A DNA stretch of 64,000 nucleotides. Origin: Massilia alkalitolerans DSM 17462 (GTDB taxonomy: Bacteria > Pseudomonadota > Gammaproteobacteria > Burkholderiales > Burkholderiaceae_D). Positions 54,494 through 63,461 of the stretch are shown piece by piece. The stretch lies in assembly GCF_000427785.1 (NCBI RefSeq), contig NZ_ATYR01000014.1, positions 1 through 64,000 of the forward strand, read 5' to 3'. Each line of letters starts with the position of its first letter. The first letter of the stretch is position 1. Below the pieces are notes generated by a model. The model saw nothing but the letters and a program-made list of their open reading frames with translations, had not been told where the DNA came from and ran no database searches. The translations under genes were made by a program, and so were the position numbers.

Positions 54494-55468
54494 ATGTCTG
54501 CAATGAAGCCTGCCACCGCCGGCGCGCCCTACCGCGTGCCGCCAGAACCGAGCCGCCTGCCAGCCTTCCTGCTGGCAGTGGCGGTGCATGCCGTCCTGCT
54601 CGGTTTCCTGTATTTCGGCATCAGCTGGCAGAGCAACGAGCCGGTCGCCGTCGAGGCCGAAGTCTGGGACATGTCGGTCCAGAGCGCCGCCGCGCCGGCG
54701 CTCCCGCCTCCGCCCGCCCCTGAACCGGAGCCCGAACCCGAGCCCGCGCCGGTTCCCGCTCCGCCGCCGCGTCCGGTAGAACCGCCGCCGGTGGAACGTC
54801 CCGCCCCGGTCGAGCCGGACATCAAGCTGCAGCGCGAGAAGGAGCGCAAGGAAAAGGAACAGCGCGAGCTGGCCGAGAAGAAAGAGCGTGAGCGCAAGGA
54901 AGAGCTGCGCAAGGAAGAGGAACGCAAGGAACTCGCCAAGAAGGAAGAGGCCGAGAAGAAAAAGAAAGAGGAAGCCGAGCGCCAGAAGAAGGAACTGGCC
55001 AAGAAGGAAGAAGCCGAGAAGAAAAAGAAAGAAGAAGCCGCCAAGCTGGCCGAGGCCAAGAAACAGAAGGCCGCCGCCGAGAAGGCCGAAGCCGCCAAGC
55101 TCGAGAAGCTGCGCCAGGAAGACCTGAAACGCATGGCCGGCGCCATGGGCAGCACCGGCACGGCCGCAAAGTCGACCGCGCCGAAGGCCGACTCCGGCTA
55201 CGTGGCCGCGATCACCGCCGCCATCAAGAGCGCCACCGCCTATGGCGGCAGCACCACGATGCCGGGCAATCCGAAGGCCGTGTTCAAGGTTGAACAGCTG
55301 CCGACCGGCGAAATCATGTCGGTGCGCCTGGTGAAAAGCAGCGGTGTGCCTGAGTTTGACAGAGCAGTGGAAAATGGTATCAAAAAGGCATCCCCGCTTC
55401 CAAAAAAGAAGGACGGAACGGTGGAACGCATACTTGATGTCAATTTCTCGATGAAAGACTACGACTGA
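54494..55468 (+). CDS. tolA: Tol-Pal system protein TolA
   Basis: 324 residues. A TM anchor (about 20-40: AFLLAVAVHAVLLGFLYFGI), a Pro-rich segment (about 70-110), a long charged coiled coil of Lys/Glu/Ala repeats (about 112-210) and a C-terminal globular domain ending GTVERILDVNFSMKDYD. It spans the periplasm from TolQR to Pal/TolB. The coiled-coil DNA is markedly A-rich on the sense strand, unlike its surroundings, because of the Lys/Glu repeats. Confidence 0.96.
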   Translation: MSAMKPATAGAPYRVPPEPSRLPAFLLAVAVHAVLLGFLYFGISWQSNEPVAVEAEVWDMSVQSAAAPALPPPPAPEPEPEPEPAPVPAPPPRPVEPPPVERPAPVEPDIKLQREKERKEKEQRELAEKKERERKEELRKEEERKELAKKEEAEKKKKEEAERQKKELAKKEEAEKKKKEEAAKLAEAKKQKAAAEKAEAAKLEKLRQEDLKRMAGAMGSTGTAAKSTAPKADSGYVAAITAAIKSATAYGGSTTMPGNPKAVFKVEQLPTGEIMSVRLVKSSGVPEFDRAVENGIKKASPLPKKKDGTVERILDVNFSMKDYD

Positions 55469-55488
55469 TTCGGTTTCAACGACAGACT

Positions 55489-56748
55489 ATGAAAAAACTC
55501 CATTACCTGCTGTTTAGCGCCACCCTCCTGATGGGGACGGCGACCCATGCCCAGATCAAGGTCGAGATCGCCGGTGTCGGCAGCAACCAGATCCCGGTCG
55601 CAGTCGCGGCCTTTGCCGACGAAAACCTGGCGCAGGACGACGTCTCCGACATCATCCGCGCCGACCTCGAGCGCAGCGGCATTTTCAAGGTCATCGATGC
55701 CCGCCAGACCATCAGCGACAGCGCCAGCGTCGACCTGGCCGCCTTCCGCGCCAGCGGCGCCGACGCGCTGGTGGTCGGCAGCGTCAGCCGCAGCTCGGAC
55801 GGCCGCTTTGCGATCCGCTACAAGCTGCACGACACCGTCAAGGGCGCGCCGATCTCGCAGCTGGGCGGTGAAGTGCAGCCGAAGTACGTCCGCCTGCAGG
55901 CCCACCGCATCGCCGACGACATCTACGAAAAGCTGACCGGCGTGCGCGGCATCTTCTCGACCCGCATCGCCTACGTCAAGAACACCGGCCGCGGTAGCGC
56001 GCTGGTGGTGGCCGACGCCGACGGCGAGAACGAGATCGTCGCCGCCCACGGCCGCGAATCGATCATCTCGCCGGCCTGGTCGCCGGACGGCACCAAGGTC
56101 GCCTACGTCTCGCTGGAAGACCGCAAGCCGGTGGTCTACCTGCAGGACCTGATGACCGGCCGCCGCAACGTGATCTCCAACGTCAAGGGCAACAACTCGG
56201 CGCCGGCCTGGTCGCCGGACGGCAGCATGCTGGCCGTGGCCCTGTCGAAGGACGGCAACACCGAGATCTACACCGTGCGCCCGGACGGCACCGGCCATCG
56301 CCGCCTGACGAATAATCCGGCCATCGACAGCGAACCGCAGTTCTCGGCCGACGGCCAGACCATTTACTTCATGAGCGACCGCAGCGGCGGTCCGCAGATC
56401 TACAAGATGAGCGTCTCGGGCGGCAATGCCACCCGTGTCACGTTCAACGGCAACTACAACATCAGCCCGCGCGTGTCGCCAGACGGCAAGACCCTCGCCT
56501 GGATTTCCCAGCGCAACGGCAATTTCTCCCTTTATGCGATGGACCTGGCCTCGGGCCAGGAACTGCGCCTGGCCGATGGGGCCACCGAACCGAGTTTTTC
56601 GCCTAACGGCAAGTACATCATGTATGCGACCAAGGGCGGCGGGCGTGCCTCGCTGGCCGTGGTCTCGGTGGATGGACGGGTGAAGCAGCGCTTGACCACC
56701 AATGCGGGAAACATTCGGGAGCCCAGCTGGGGTCCCTTCATGAAGTAA
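55489..56748 (+). CDS. tolB: Tol-Pal system beta-propeller protein TolB
   Basis: 419 residues. Signal peptide MKKLHYLLFSATLLMGTATHAQ, an N-terminal alpha/beta domain, then a six-bladed propeller with repeated SPAWSPDGTKVAYVS and APAWSPDGSMLAVAL motifs. A periplasmic partner of Pal and TolA. Confidence 0.97.
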   Translation: MKKLHYLLFSATLLMGTATHAQIKVEIAGVGSNQIPVAVAAFADENLAQDDVSDIIRADLERSGIFKVIDARQTISDSASVDLAAFRASGADALVVGSVSRSSDGRFAIRYKLHDTVKGAPISQLGGEVQPKYVRLQAHRIADDIYEKLTGVRGIFSTRIAYVKNTGRGSALVVADADGENEIVAAHGRESIISPAWSPDGTKVAYVSLEDRKPVVYLQDLMTGRRNVISNVKGNNSAPAWSPDGSMLAVALSKDGNTEIYTVRPDGTGHRRLTNNPAIDSEPQFSADGQTIYFMSDRSGGPQIYKMSVSGGNATRVTFNGNYNISPRVSPDGKTLAWISQRNGNFSLYAMDLASGQELRLADGATEPSFSPNGKYIMYATKGGGRASLAVVSVDGRVKQRLTTNAGNIREPSWGPFMK

Positions 56749-56783
56749 AAGCAGTAAAACTTTAATAGACAAGGAGAAAAACC

Positions 56784-57308
56784 ATGCGCAACTTCCAGAA
56801 ATTGGCCCTCATCGCCTCGGCTGTCCTGCTGACCGCCTGCTCGTCGACCAAGCTGCAGGAAACCCCGGTAGTCGAAAAGACCCCGACCCCGGCGCCTGTC
56901 GCCCAAGCTGAACCGGAACGCGTCATCCGCCCGGTCGAGACCGGCAACGTCGATCCGCTGAACGATCCGCAAGGCGTGCTGGCCAACCGCAGCATCTACT
57001 TCGATTACGACAGCTTCGTCGTGCGCGAAGACGGCAAGCCGGTGGTTGCCAACCACTCGCAATACCTGACCAAGAACACTGGTCGCAAGATCCTGATCCA
57101 GGGCAACACCGACGAACGCGGCGGCACCGAGTACAACCTGGCCCTGGGCCAGAAGCGTGCCGAAGCCGTCCGTCGCGCGATGGCCACCCTGGGCGTGTCG
57201 GACAACCAGATGGAAGCCGTCTCGCTGGGCGAAGAGAAGCCGAAAGCAACCGGCAGCAACGAAGAGGCATGGGCTCAGAACCGCCGCGCCGACATCGTCT
57301 ACCAGTAA
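56784..57308 (+). CDS. pal: Peptidoglycan-associated lipoprotein Pal
   Basis: 174 residues. Lipobox LLTACSS (Cys about 18), a Pro-rich spacer, and an OmpA-like domain with NTDERGGTEYNLALGQKRAE, the peptidoglycan-binding motif. It anchors the outer membrane to the wall and completes the Tol-Pal complex. Preceded by AAGGAG. Confidence 0.97.
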   Translation: MRNFQKLALIASAVLLTACSSTKLQETPVVEKTPTPAPVAQAEPERVIRPVETGNVDPLNDPQGVLANRSIYFDYDSFVVREDGKPVVANHSQYLTKNTGRKILIQGNTDERGGTEYNLALGQKRAEAVRRAMATLGVSDNQMEAVSLGEEKPKATGSNEEAWAQNRRADIVYQ

Positions 57309-57422
57309 CAGTTGATCGAATCGGCTGATAAAGCTTAAGCCTGAGCCGATTGACAGCGGGGCGGACAGCAGTGCAGACTGCATCCGCCCCGTTTTTATTC
57401 TGCTACCCGAAAGAACTCCGCC

Positions 57423-58178
57423 ATGATGAAACTGTCCCCGTCCCGCCTGGTCCTGCTGGCCGTGATGGCCTGGATGCCGCTGCACGCATCCGCCGGCCTG
57501 CTCGACGACAACGAAGCGCGCAAGGCCATCCTCGAGCTGCGCGCCAAGGTCGATGCCGTGGCCCGTGAGCTGAAAGCCCAGATCGACAACAAGTCGGACA
57601 GGACCGCGCAGCTCGACATGCTGAACCAGCACGAGCAGACCATGCAGGAAATCGCGCGCCTGCGCGGCCAGATCGAAGTGCTGGCCAACCAGATCACCCG
57701 CGCCCAGGAAAGCCAGAAGCAGCTGTACGCCGACCTCGACGCGCGCCTGAAGAAGGTCGAGCCGCAGCAGGAAACCGTCGACGGCCAGGTGGCCTCGGTG
57801 CTGCCGTCCGAAAAGACCGCCTACGACAACGCGACCGCGATGTTCCAGTCCGGCGACTACCAGGGCGCCACCACCGCCCTGCAGGACTTCGTGCGCCGCT
57901 ACCCGGATTCGGCCTACGCCGCCAACGCGCAGTACTGGCTGGGCAACGCCTACTACGCGCTGGGCGACTACAAGAAGGCCATCGCGGCCCAGGAAGTCGT
58001 CACCACCACCTATGCCAGCAGCCCGAAGGCGCCGGACGCGATGCTGAACATCGGCAGCAGCTATGCCCTGCTGAAGGACAGCAAGAACGCGAAGAAGGCG
58101 CTGCAGCAGCTGGTGTCGAAGTATCCGGAGTCGAGCGCGGCCCGTACCGCAAAAGACCGCCTGGCGTCGCTGAAGTAA
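57423..58178 (+). CDS. cpoB: Cell division coordinator CpoB (YbgF)
   Basis: 251 residues: signal peptide (VLLAVMAWMPLHASAG), an N-terminal coiled coil for trimerisation (about 30-115), and TPR repeats (ATAMFQSGDYQGATTALQDF, QYWLGNAYYALGDYKKAIAA). CpoB links peptidoglycan synthesis to Tol-driven outer-membrane constriction. Last protein gene of the tol-pal cluster. Confidence 0.95.
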   Translation: MMKLSPSRLVLLAVMAWMPLHASAGLLDDNEARKAILELRAKVDAVARELKAQIDNKSDRTAQLDMLNQHEQTMQEIARLRGQIEVLANQITRAQESQKQLYADLDARLKKVEPQQETVDGQVASVLPSEKTAYDNATAMFQSGDYQGATTALQDFVRRYPDSAYAANAQYWLGNAYYALGDYKKAIAAQEVVTTTYASSPKAPDAMLNIGSSYALLKDSKNAKKALQQLVSKYPESSAARTAKDRLASLK

Positions 58179-58210
58179 ACGCCCGGATGCGCATTGATGT
58201 CGCGCAGCAT

Positions 58211-58239
58211 TTGACAGCGAGCCTCACCCGTCCTATAAT
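58211..58239 (+). promoter_or_regulatory. Consensus promoter of tRNA-Lys
   Basis: Perfect TTGACA (58211-58216) and TATAAT (58234-58239) with an exact 17-bp spacer, 12 bp before the tRNA, so the transcript starts just before the mature 5' end. Confidence 0.93.
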
Positions 58240-58251
58240 CTTGCTTCTTTC

Positions 58252-58327
58252 GGGTCGTTAGCTCAGTTGGTAGAGCAGCGGACTTTTAATCCGTTGGTCG
58301 CAGGTTCGAGCCCCGCACGGCCTACCA
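58252..58327 (+). tRNA. tRNA-Lys (UUU anticodon)
   Basis: 76 nt with encoded CCA. The D-arm is GCTCAGTTGGTAGAGC, the anticodon loop CTTTTAA gives UUU, and the T-arm is CAGGTTCGAGCCC. The acceptor stem GGGTCGT/ACGGCCT contains two G-U pairs. Own promoter and terminator. Confidence 0.97.
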
Positions 58328-58340
58328 GAATCAGCAGAAA

Positions 58341-58366
58341 CGCCAGCCTTCGGGCTGGCGTTTTTG
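58341..58366 (+). terminator. Intrinsic terminator of tRNA-Lys
   Basis: CGCCAGCC/GGCTGGCG arms with a TTCG tetraloop followed by TTTTTG. Confidence 0.93.
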
Positions 58367-58412
58367 TTTATGCCTTCCGTCGCTGCATGGTCACGCGCCA
58401 TGATCGATCGAT

Positions 58413-58452
58413 ATGATACAAAAAGGCAAGCTTACCTTGTTTTTTGTATCAT
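58413..58452. repeat. AT-rich 40-bp inverted repeat downstream of tRNA-Lys
   Basis: Perfect 12-bp arms ATGATACAAAAA and TTTTTGTATCAT, 16 bp apart, with AAGCTT near the centre and TTTT after the right arm. It lies in the roughly 540-bp gap (58367-58904) that follows the tRNA; I see no gene or integrase in that gap. It could be a terminator or a protein-binding site. Confidence 0.55.
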
Positions 58453-58904
58453 TTTCCGAACTCTCGATGACCTCGCCGGTCATATCATTCCCGGGCCTGC
58501 AGCCCCTACTGTTGGTTACTTCCTACGACTGAGTGCAATTGCTTGACATTGCAGAGGGATAGGAAGATATTGTTCTTTCGAAGCAACACCTTGAGGTCGT
58601 AAGCAATTGTGTGCGCTCTTGTATTCGCATGGCGCACATGTAAAATAGACAACATCAGATGCCCTTGCCCGTCAGGTGCATCGCGGACTGGATTTTATGG
58701 TGAAGCGTTACTGGCATTGCATGTCGACCACTTCTCATCTGCACGCTTCGGACACGCGCACGCGCTACGCCTGCACTGCCCTGCTTGCCTGAACGGCCGG
58801 CGCGCCAAGCGCGCCAACCGAATTCTCCCGTCAGCAAACGCTCCAGCACACACTGTCAACCTATTGCATGCCTGTCTCCGGTCGAGACGGCAAAAGGAAT
58901 AACA

Positions 58905-59087
58905 ATGAACACCGAACACTCGCATCCACGCATCCACCCAGGCACGGTCGACCGCAGCAACCCACGCGCACCGAAGCGCACGTTTGCAAAAGGCATCGTG
59001 TCGAACAGCCGCCGCCTGCGCCAGCGCATCGGCGTGGCGGTCGGCCTGTGCCTCGGCATGGCAGCCCTGTTCATCACGCTCGAGTAA
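58905..59087 (+). CDS. Small hypothetical membrane protein
   Basis: 60 residues from an ATG after AAAAGGAATAACA. A basic, hydrophilic N-terminus (MNTEHSHPRIHPGTVDRSNP, then SRRLRQR) is followed by one C-terminal hydrophobic segment, IGVAVGLCLGMAALFITLE. The layout suggests a single-span, N-in protein with a very short C-terminal tail. No family recognised. Isolated between tRNA-Lys and a convergent chemoreceptor gene. Confidence 0.55.
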   Translation: MNTEHSHPRIHPGTVDRSNPRAPKRTFAKGIVSNSRRLRQRIGVAVGLCLGMAALFITLE

Positions 59088-59148
59088 GCGCGCACCAGCT
59101 CGGGAGCACGGCACGCGGCAGGCGTGCGGATGCGCCCATGCCATACAA

Positions 59149-59175
59149 GAACAGCGGGCCGTCGGCCCGCTGTTC
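59149..59175. terminator. Hairpin between convergent genes
   Basis: 12-bp arms GAACAGCGGGCC/GGCCCGCTGTTC around GTC. On the reverse strand it is followed by TTGT, so it most likely ends the chemoreceptor transcript; the T-run is poor on either strand. Confidence 0.6.
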
Positions 59176-59201
59176 GATTGACGAGGCGCGGCTGATCGCC
59201 C

Positions 59202-60923
59202 TCAGAACTCTTCCCAGCCTTCGGTTGCTTCCTCGGCCTTGGCGGCCTTGCGGGCCGGCTGCGCTGTAGCCGCCTTCGCCTCGCCGCGTGCCGGGGCGGT
59301 GACCCTGACCGGACGCACGGCCGGGGCCGGCACCCGCGCCACGCCTGCCGCTACCGCTGACCGTGCCGGCGCCGCCTGCGCATCGAGCCGGAAGATGCCG
59401 ACCGCCTGCGCCAGCTCGGCCGCCTCCTGCTGCAGCGACTGGGCCGCCGCCGAGGCTTCCTCGACCAGCGCGGCGTTCTGCTGCGTCACCTGGTCCATCT
59501 GGGTCACGGCGCTGTTGATCTGCTCGATGCCGGCGGTCTGTTCCTGGCTGGCGGCGGTGATCTCGGCCATGATGTCGGTCACGCGGCCGACGCTCTGCAC
59601 GATCTCCGCCATCGTCGCACCGGCCTGGTCCACCAGCTCGGAGCCGATATGCACCTTCTCGACCGAGTCGTCGATCAGCGCCTTGATCTCCTTGGCCGCG
59701 GCCGCGCTGCGCTGCGCCAGGTTGCGCACCTCCCCCGCCACCACCGCGAAACCGCGGCCCTGCTCGCCGGCGCGCGCCGCTTCCACCGCCGCGTTCAGGG
59801 CCAGGATATTGGTCTGGAAGGCGATGCCGTCGATGACCGTGATGATGTCCACGATGCGCGTGGCCGAACTGTTGATCGCGCCCATGGTGCGCACCACCTG
59901 CTCCACCACTTCGCCGCCCTTGCCCGCCACCTGCCGGGCCGAGGCCGCCAGCGCATTGGCCTGGCGCGCGTTGTCGGCGTTCTGCTTGACGGTCGAGGTC
60001 AGCTCTTCCATCGAGGAGGCGGTCTCTTCCAGCGAACCGGCCTGCTGCTCGGTGCGCGCGGACAGGTCGAGGTTGCCGGCGGCGATCTCGCCGGAAGCGG
60101 TGGCGATGGTGTCGGTGCCGGCGCGCACGCGCGTGACGATCCCCACCAGGGCCGCATTCATGTCCTTCAGGGCCTGCAGCAGGCGCCCGGTTTCGTCGTT
60201 CGCGTTCACCTCGATCTTCTGGCTCAGGTCGCCCGCGGCCACGGCGCCGGCGATCCGCACCGCCTGCTCGAGCGGGCGCACGATCGCGCGCACCAGCATC
60301 CAGCCCACCACGGCCGCCATCAGGAGGCCGAACACCAGGCCGGCCAGGCACACCAGGCGCACAGTCTCGTAGGTCTGCTGCGAGGCTTCGTATTCGGCCT
60401 TGGCCACGCGCTGCTGCAGCGCGAGCAGCTGGCCGCCGCTGGCGCCCACCGGCTGGAACAGGCGCGCCATCTCGCCCGCCACCAGGCCGTTGGCCAATGC
60501 AGTGTCGCCGGCGCGCACCGCCGCGATGGCCGGCCGCAGGCCGCGCGCCAGGAAGACTTTGCGGGCTTCGACGAAGGTCGCGGCCAGCGCGGCTTCTTCG
60601 TCCGTCAGCCTGGTCTGCTCGTAGGCTTTCCAGCTTGCCGTCGCCGCCGCAATATTGGCGTCGACCTCGGTCAGCAACGCGTCGCGCTGGGCGCTGTCGG
60701 TGCTGGCCGCCGCCTTGCCGACCAGTAGCTGGTTGGTGGTGATCAGCTGCATGACGCGGCTGAGCTGGCCGATCGGGACGACACGGTCGTCGTGCAGGCT
60801 CTTCAGTTCCGCGTTGGCGACGGCGAGGTTATAGATACCGATGACGGCGCCGGCCACGAGTTCAGTCGCCAGGAAGGCGATGACGAAGACGAGGCGGCTC
60901 TTGATGCTGAGATGTTTGAACAT
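59202..60923 (-). CDS. Methyl-accepting chemotaxis protein with CheR-docking tail
   Basis: 573 residues. TM1 (about 10-30), a periplasmic four-helix-bundle sensor (about 35-185), TM2 (about 190-212), HAMP, and the signalling hairpin whose tip reads [24 protein letters not shown] ([19 protein letters not shown]). The Ala/Lys-rich C-terminal tail ends in GWEEF, matching the xWxxF pentapeptide that docks the methyltransferase CheR. A Tar-type receptor for a small ligand, not identified. No other che genes nearby. Confidence 0.93.
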   Translation of the reverse strand: MFKHLSIKSRLVFVIAFLATELVAGAVIGIYNLAVANAELKSLHDDRVVPIGQLSRVMQLITTNQLLVGKAAASTDSAQRDALLTEVDANIAAATASWKAYEQTRLTDEEAALAATFVEARKVFLARGLRPAIAAVRAGDTALANGLVAGEMARLFQPVGASGGQLLALQQRVAKAEYEASQQTYETVRLVCLAGLVFGLLMAAVVGWMLVRAIVRPLEQAVRIAGAVAAGDLSQKIEVNANDETGRLLQALKDMNAALVGIVTRVRAGTDTIATASGEIAAGNLDLSARTEQQAGSLEETASSMEELTSTVKQNADNARQANALAASARQVAGKGGEVVEQVVRTMGAINSSATRIVDIITVIDGIAFQTNILALNAAVEAARAGEQGRGFAVVAGEVRNLAQRSAAAAKEIKALIDDSVEKVHIGSELVDQAGATMAEIVQSVGRVTDIMAEITAASQEQTAGIEQINSAVTQMDQVTQQNAALVEEASAAAQSLQQEAAELAQAVGIFRLDAQAAPARSAVAAGVARVPAPAVRPVRVTAPARGEAKAATAQPARKAAKAEEATEGWEEF

Positions 60924-61179
60924 GGTGGGCTCGAAAATGGGATGACGTTCATATTGAATTATAGAAACAACTCCTCACCCATCGGGGATATCGGCTGCTT
61001 GCATTGCGCCAATTCCACCGGAGCGTCGCCGTCCAGCCACAGAATTTTGCCAAGCTGTCATCCTTGATGGCCAGCTCGACAGGTAACGACGGCATGGCGG
61101 GTCCGGCGGCAATGCCCGTTTGCCTATAGAATGCTGCGATTGATTTCCGCAGCGCATGAGCTGCCCCGCAAAGGCTCCA

Positions 61180-62580
61180 ATGAACTTTCCCGTCCTGATC
61201 AACCTGGTCCTGGCACTGCTCGTGTGCGTGCTGCTCTATCGCCTGCAGGCAAGCCACGTGTCCTTCACCAAGCGCGTCTTCACCGGCCTCGGGCTCGGCG
61301 TGGTGCTGGGTGCGGCCATGCAGGCCGTGTACGGCGCCGGCTCGGCCGACGTCGCCGCCACCAACGCCTGGCTGGACGTGCTCGGCAGCGGCTACGTGAA
61401 GCTGCTCCAGATGATCGTCATCCCCCTGATCATGGTCTCGATCGTGCAGGCCATCCTCAAGCTGCGCAATGCCGCCTCGCTCGGCGCCATCAGCACGCTG
61501 ACGATCGGCATCCTGCTCGCCACGACCATCGTGGCGGCCGCGATCGGCATCCTGATGGCCAAGCTGTTCGGCCTGAGCGCGGTCGGCCTGACCAGCTCCG
61601 CCGCCGAAGTGGCGCGCGGCGAATACCTGCAGGGCAAGCTGGCGGCGGCGCAGGAAATCTCGCTGCCCTCCATGCTGCTGTCCTTTATTCCGGCCAATCC
61701 CTTCCTCGACATGACCGGGGCGCGTACCACCTCGACCATCGCGGTGGTGGTGTTCTCGATCTTCATCGGCATTTCGGCCACCGGCATCGCCGGCAAGAAG
61801 CCCGAGGTGTTCGAGTCCTTCAGCGGCTTCGTGCACGTGGCCCACGTGATCGTGATGCGCATGGTCACGCTGGTGCTGCGCCTGACGCCCTTCGGCGTGT
61901 TCGCCCTGATGACCAAGATGGTGGCGGGATCAAGCCTGCAGGACATCCTCAGCCTGGCCAGCTTCGTTGCCGCCTCCTACTGCGCGCTGGCGCTGATGTT
62001 CCTGGTGCACCTGGTGCTGGTCGCCGGCAGCGGCCTGAACCCGCTGCGCTACGTGGCCAAGATCTTCCCGGTGCTGGCCTTCGCCTTCACCTCGCGCACC
62101 AGCGCGGGCTCGATCCCGATGAGCGTGGCGACCCAGACCGCGCGCCTCGGCACGCCCGAAGGCATTGCCAATTTCGCCGCCTCGTTCGGCGCCACCATGG
62201 GCCAGAACGGCTGCGCCGGCATCTATCCGGCCATGCTGGCGGTGATGATCGCGCCGACCGTCGGCATCGATCCGTTCACCGCATCCTTCCTGCTGCCGCT
62301 GCTGGCGATCATCGCCTTCGGTTCGATCGGGGTGGCCGGCGTGGGCGGCGGCGCCACCTTCGCGGCGCTGATCGTGCTGTCGGCGATGGACCTGCCGGTG
62401 GCGCTGGCCGGTCTCTTGATTTCTGTAGAACCCTTGATCGACATGGGTCGCACGGCGCTCAACGTCAGCGGTTCGATCACCGCCGGCACCTTGACCAGCC
62501 GCATCCTCGGAGAAACCGACATGCGGGTGTTTCATAGCGATGCGGAAATCAATTTAGATAGCGAATCGCAAGCCGTGTAA
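61180..62580 (+). CDS. tcyP: L-cystine:proton/sodium symporter TcyP
   Basis: 466 residues from MNFPVLINLVLALLVCVLLY (24 nt inside the open frame), which matches the E. coli TcyP/YdjN start. Strong family blocks: VLGSGYVKLLQMIVIPLIMV, FAFTSRTSAGSIPMSVATQT, ANFAASFGATMGQNGCAGIY and ISVEPLIDMGRTALNVSGSI. A dicarboxylate/amino-acid:cation symporter-fold protein that takes up cystine, feeding sulfur assimilation. Single gene, divergent from the chemoreceptor. Confidence 0.92.
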   Translation: MNFPVLINLVLALLVCVLLYRLQASHVSFTKRVFTGLGLGVVLGAAMQAVYGAGSADVAATNAWLDVLGSGYVKLLQMIVIPLIMVSIVQAILKLRNAASLGAISTLTIGILLATTIVAAAIGILMAKLFGLSAVGLTSSAAEVARGEYLQGKLAAAQEISLPSMLLSFIPANPFLDMTGARTTSTIAVVVFSIFIGISATGIAGKKPEVFESFSGFVHVAHVIVMRMVTLVLRLTPFGVFALMTKMVAGSSLQDILSLASFVAASYCALALMFLVHLVLVAGSGLNPLRYVAKIFPVLAFAFTSRTSAGSIPMSVATQTARLGTPEGIANFAASFGATMGQNGCAGIYPAMLAVMIAPTVGIDPFTASFLLPLLAIIAFGSIGVAGVGGGATFAALIVLSAMDLPVALAGLLISVEPLIDMGRTALNVSGSITAGTLTSRILGETDMRVFHSDAEINLDSESQAV

Positions 62581-62690
62581 GAGGGCTCCGACGCTGCGGC
62601 GAGCCTGTCCGGAAAGCCCGCAATCGTGCGCTTTCTGCCCGTAGAATCCGTCTATGATGACGTCATGTCAATATCAGAGACGGGCAGGTA

Positions 62691-63452
62691 ATGGAACAAA
62701 AGTGGCCACAGGAAGTCTGGCTGGTCAGGCATGGACAGAGCGCCGGCAACGTCGCACGTGACCTTGCCGAGGCGGCCGCCGGACACCTCATCGACATCGC
62801 GGACCGCGACGTCGACGTGCCCCTATCCGAACTGGGCGAGCGCCAGTCCGAGGCGCTCGGTTCCTGGTTCGCCTCGCTGCCGCCGGAGCAGCAGCCGACC
62901 GTGGTGCTGCACTCGCCCTATGTGCGCGCTGCTGAGACCGCCAATATCCTGATGCAAAGGCTGGACCGTTCGCGCCTGGTGGTCGAATCCGACGAGCGCC
63001 TGCGCGAAAAGGAATTCGGCATCCTCGACCGCCTCACCACCTACGGCATCGCGCACCACCATCCCGCGCTGTACGAACAGCGCCAGCACGTCGGCAAGTT
63101 CTACTTCCGCCCGCCCGGCGGCGAGAGCTGGTGCGACGTGATCCTGCGCCTGCGCAGCGTGGTCGACACCCTGAACCGCGAGTTCTGCCGCGAGCGCGTG
63201 CTGATCGTCGCGCACCAGGTCACGGTCAATTGCTTCCGCTACCTGTTCGAGCGCCTCGACGAAAAAACCATCCTCGAGTTCGACCGCGCCGGCGATGTGC
63301 CGAACTGCTCGGTCACCTCCTACGAATACGACCCCGATCTCGGCAAGGGCGGCCATCTGGCCCTGCGCCTCGTGAACTTCGTGGCGCCGCTCGAATCGAC
63401 CGGCACCCCCGTCACCGCCAGCAAGGACCTGCCTGCCGCACCGAAGGCCTAA
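62691..63452 (+). CDS. Histidine phosphatase superfamily protein
   Basis: 253 residues. LVRHGQSAGN provides the catalytic RHG; second His in VLIVAHQVTVNCFRY; acid residue in RLREKEFGILDRL. The phosphoglycerate-mutase/broad phosphatase fold. Substrate unknown. Followed after 9 bp by an NAD(P)H-hydrate dehydratase gene, so it may belong to a metabolite-repair pair. Confidence 0.87.
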   Translation: MEQKWPQEVWLVRHGQSAGNVARDLAEAAAGHLIDIADRDVDVPLSELGERQSEALGSWFASLPPEQQPTVVLHSPYVRAAETANILMQRLDRSRLVVESDERLREKEFGILDRLTTYGIAHHHPALYEQRQHVGKFYFRPPGGESWCDVILRLRSVVDTLNREFCRERVLIVAHQVTVNCFRYLFERLDEKTILEFDRAGDVPNCSVTSYEYDPDLGKGGHLALRLVNFVAPLESTGTPVTASKDLPAAPKA

Positions 63453-63461
63453 GCCCATCCC

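Noticed and set aside
58252..58452. tRNA-Lys as an integration site of a genomic island
   Set aside because: No integrase gene, no duplicate of the tRNA 3' end seen, and only one small gene follows.
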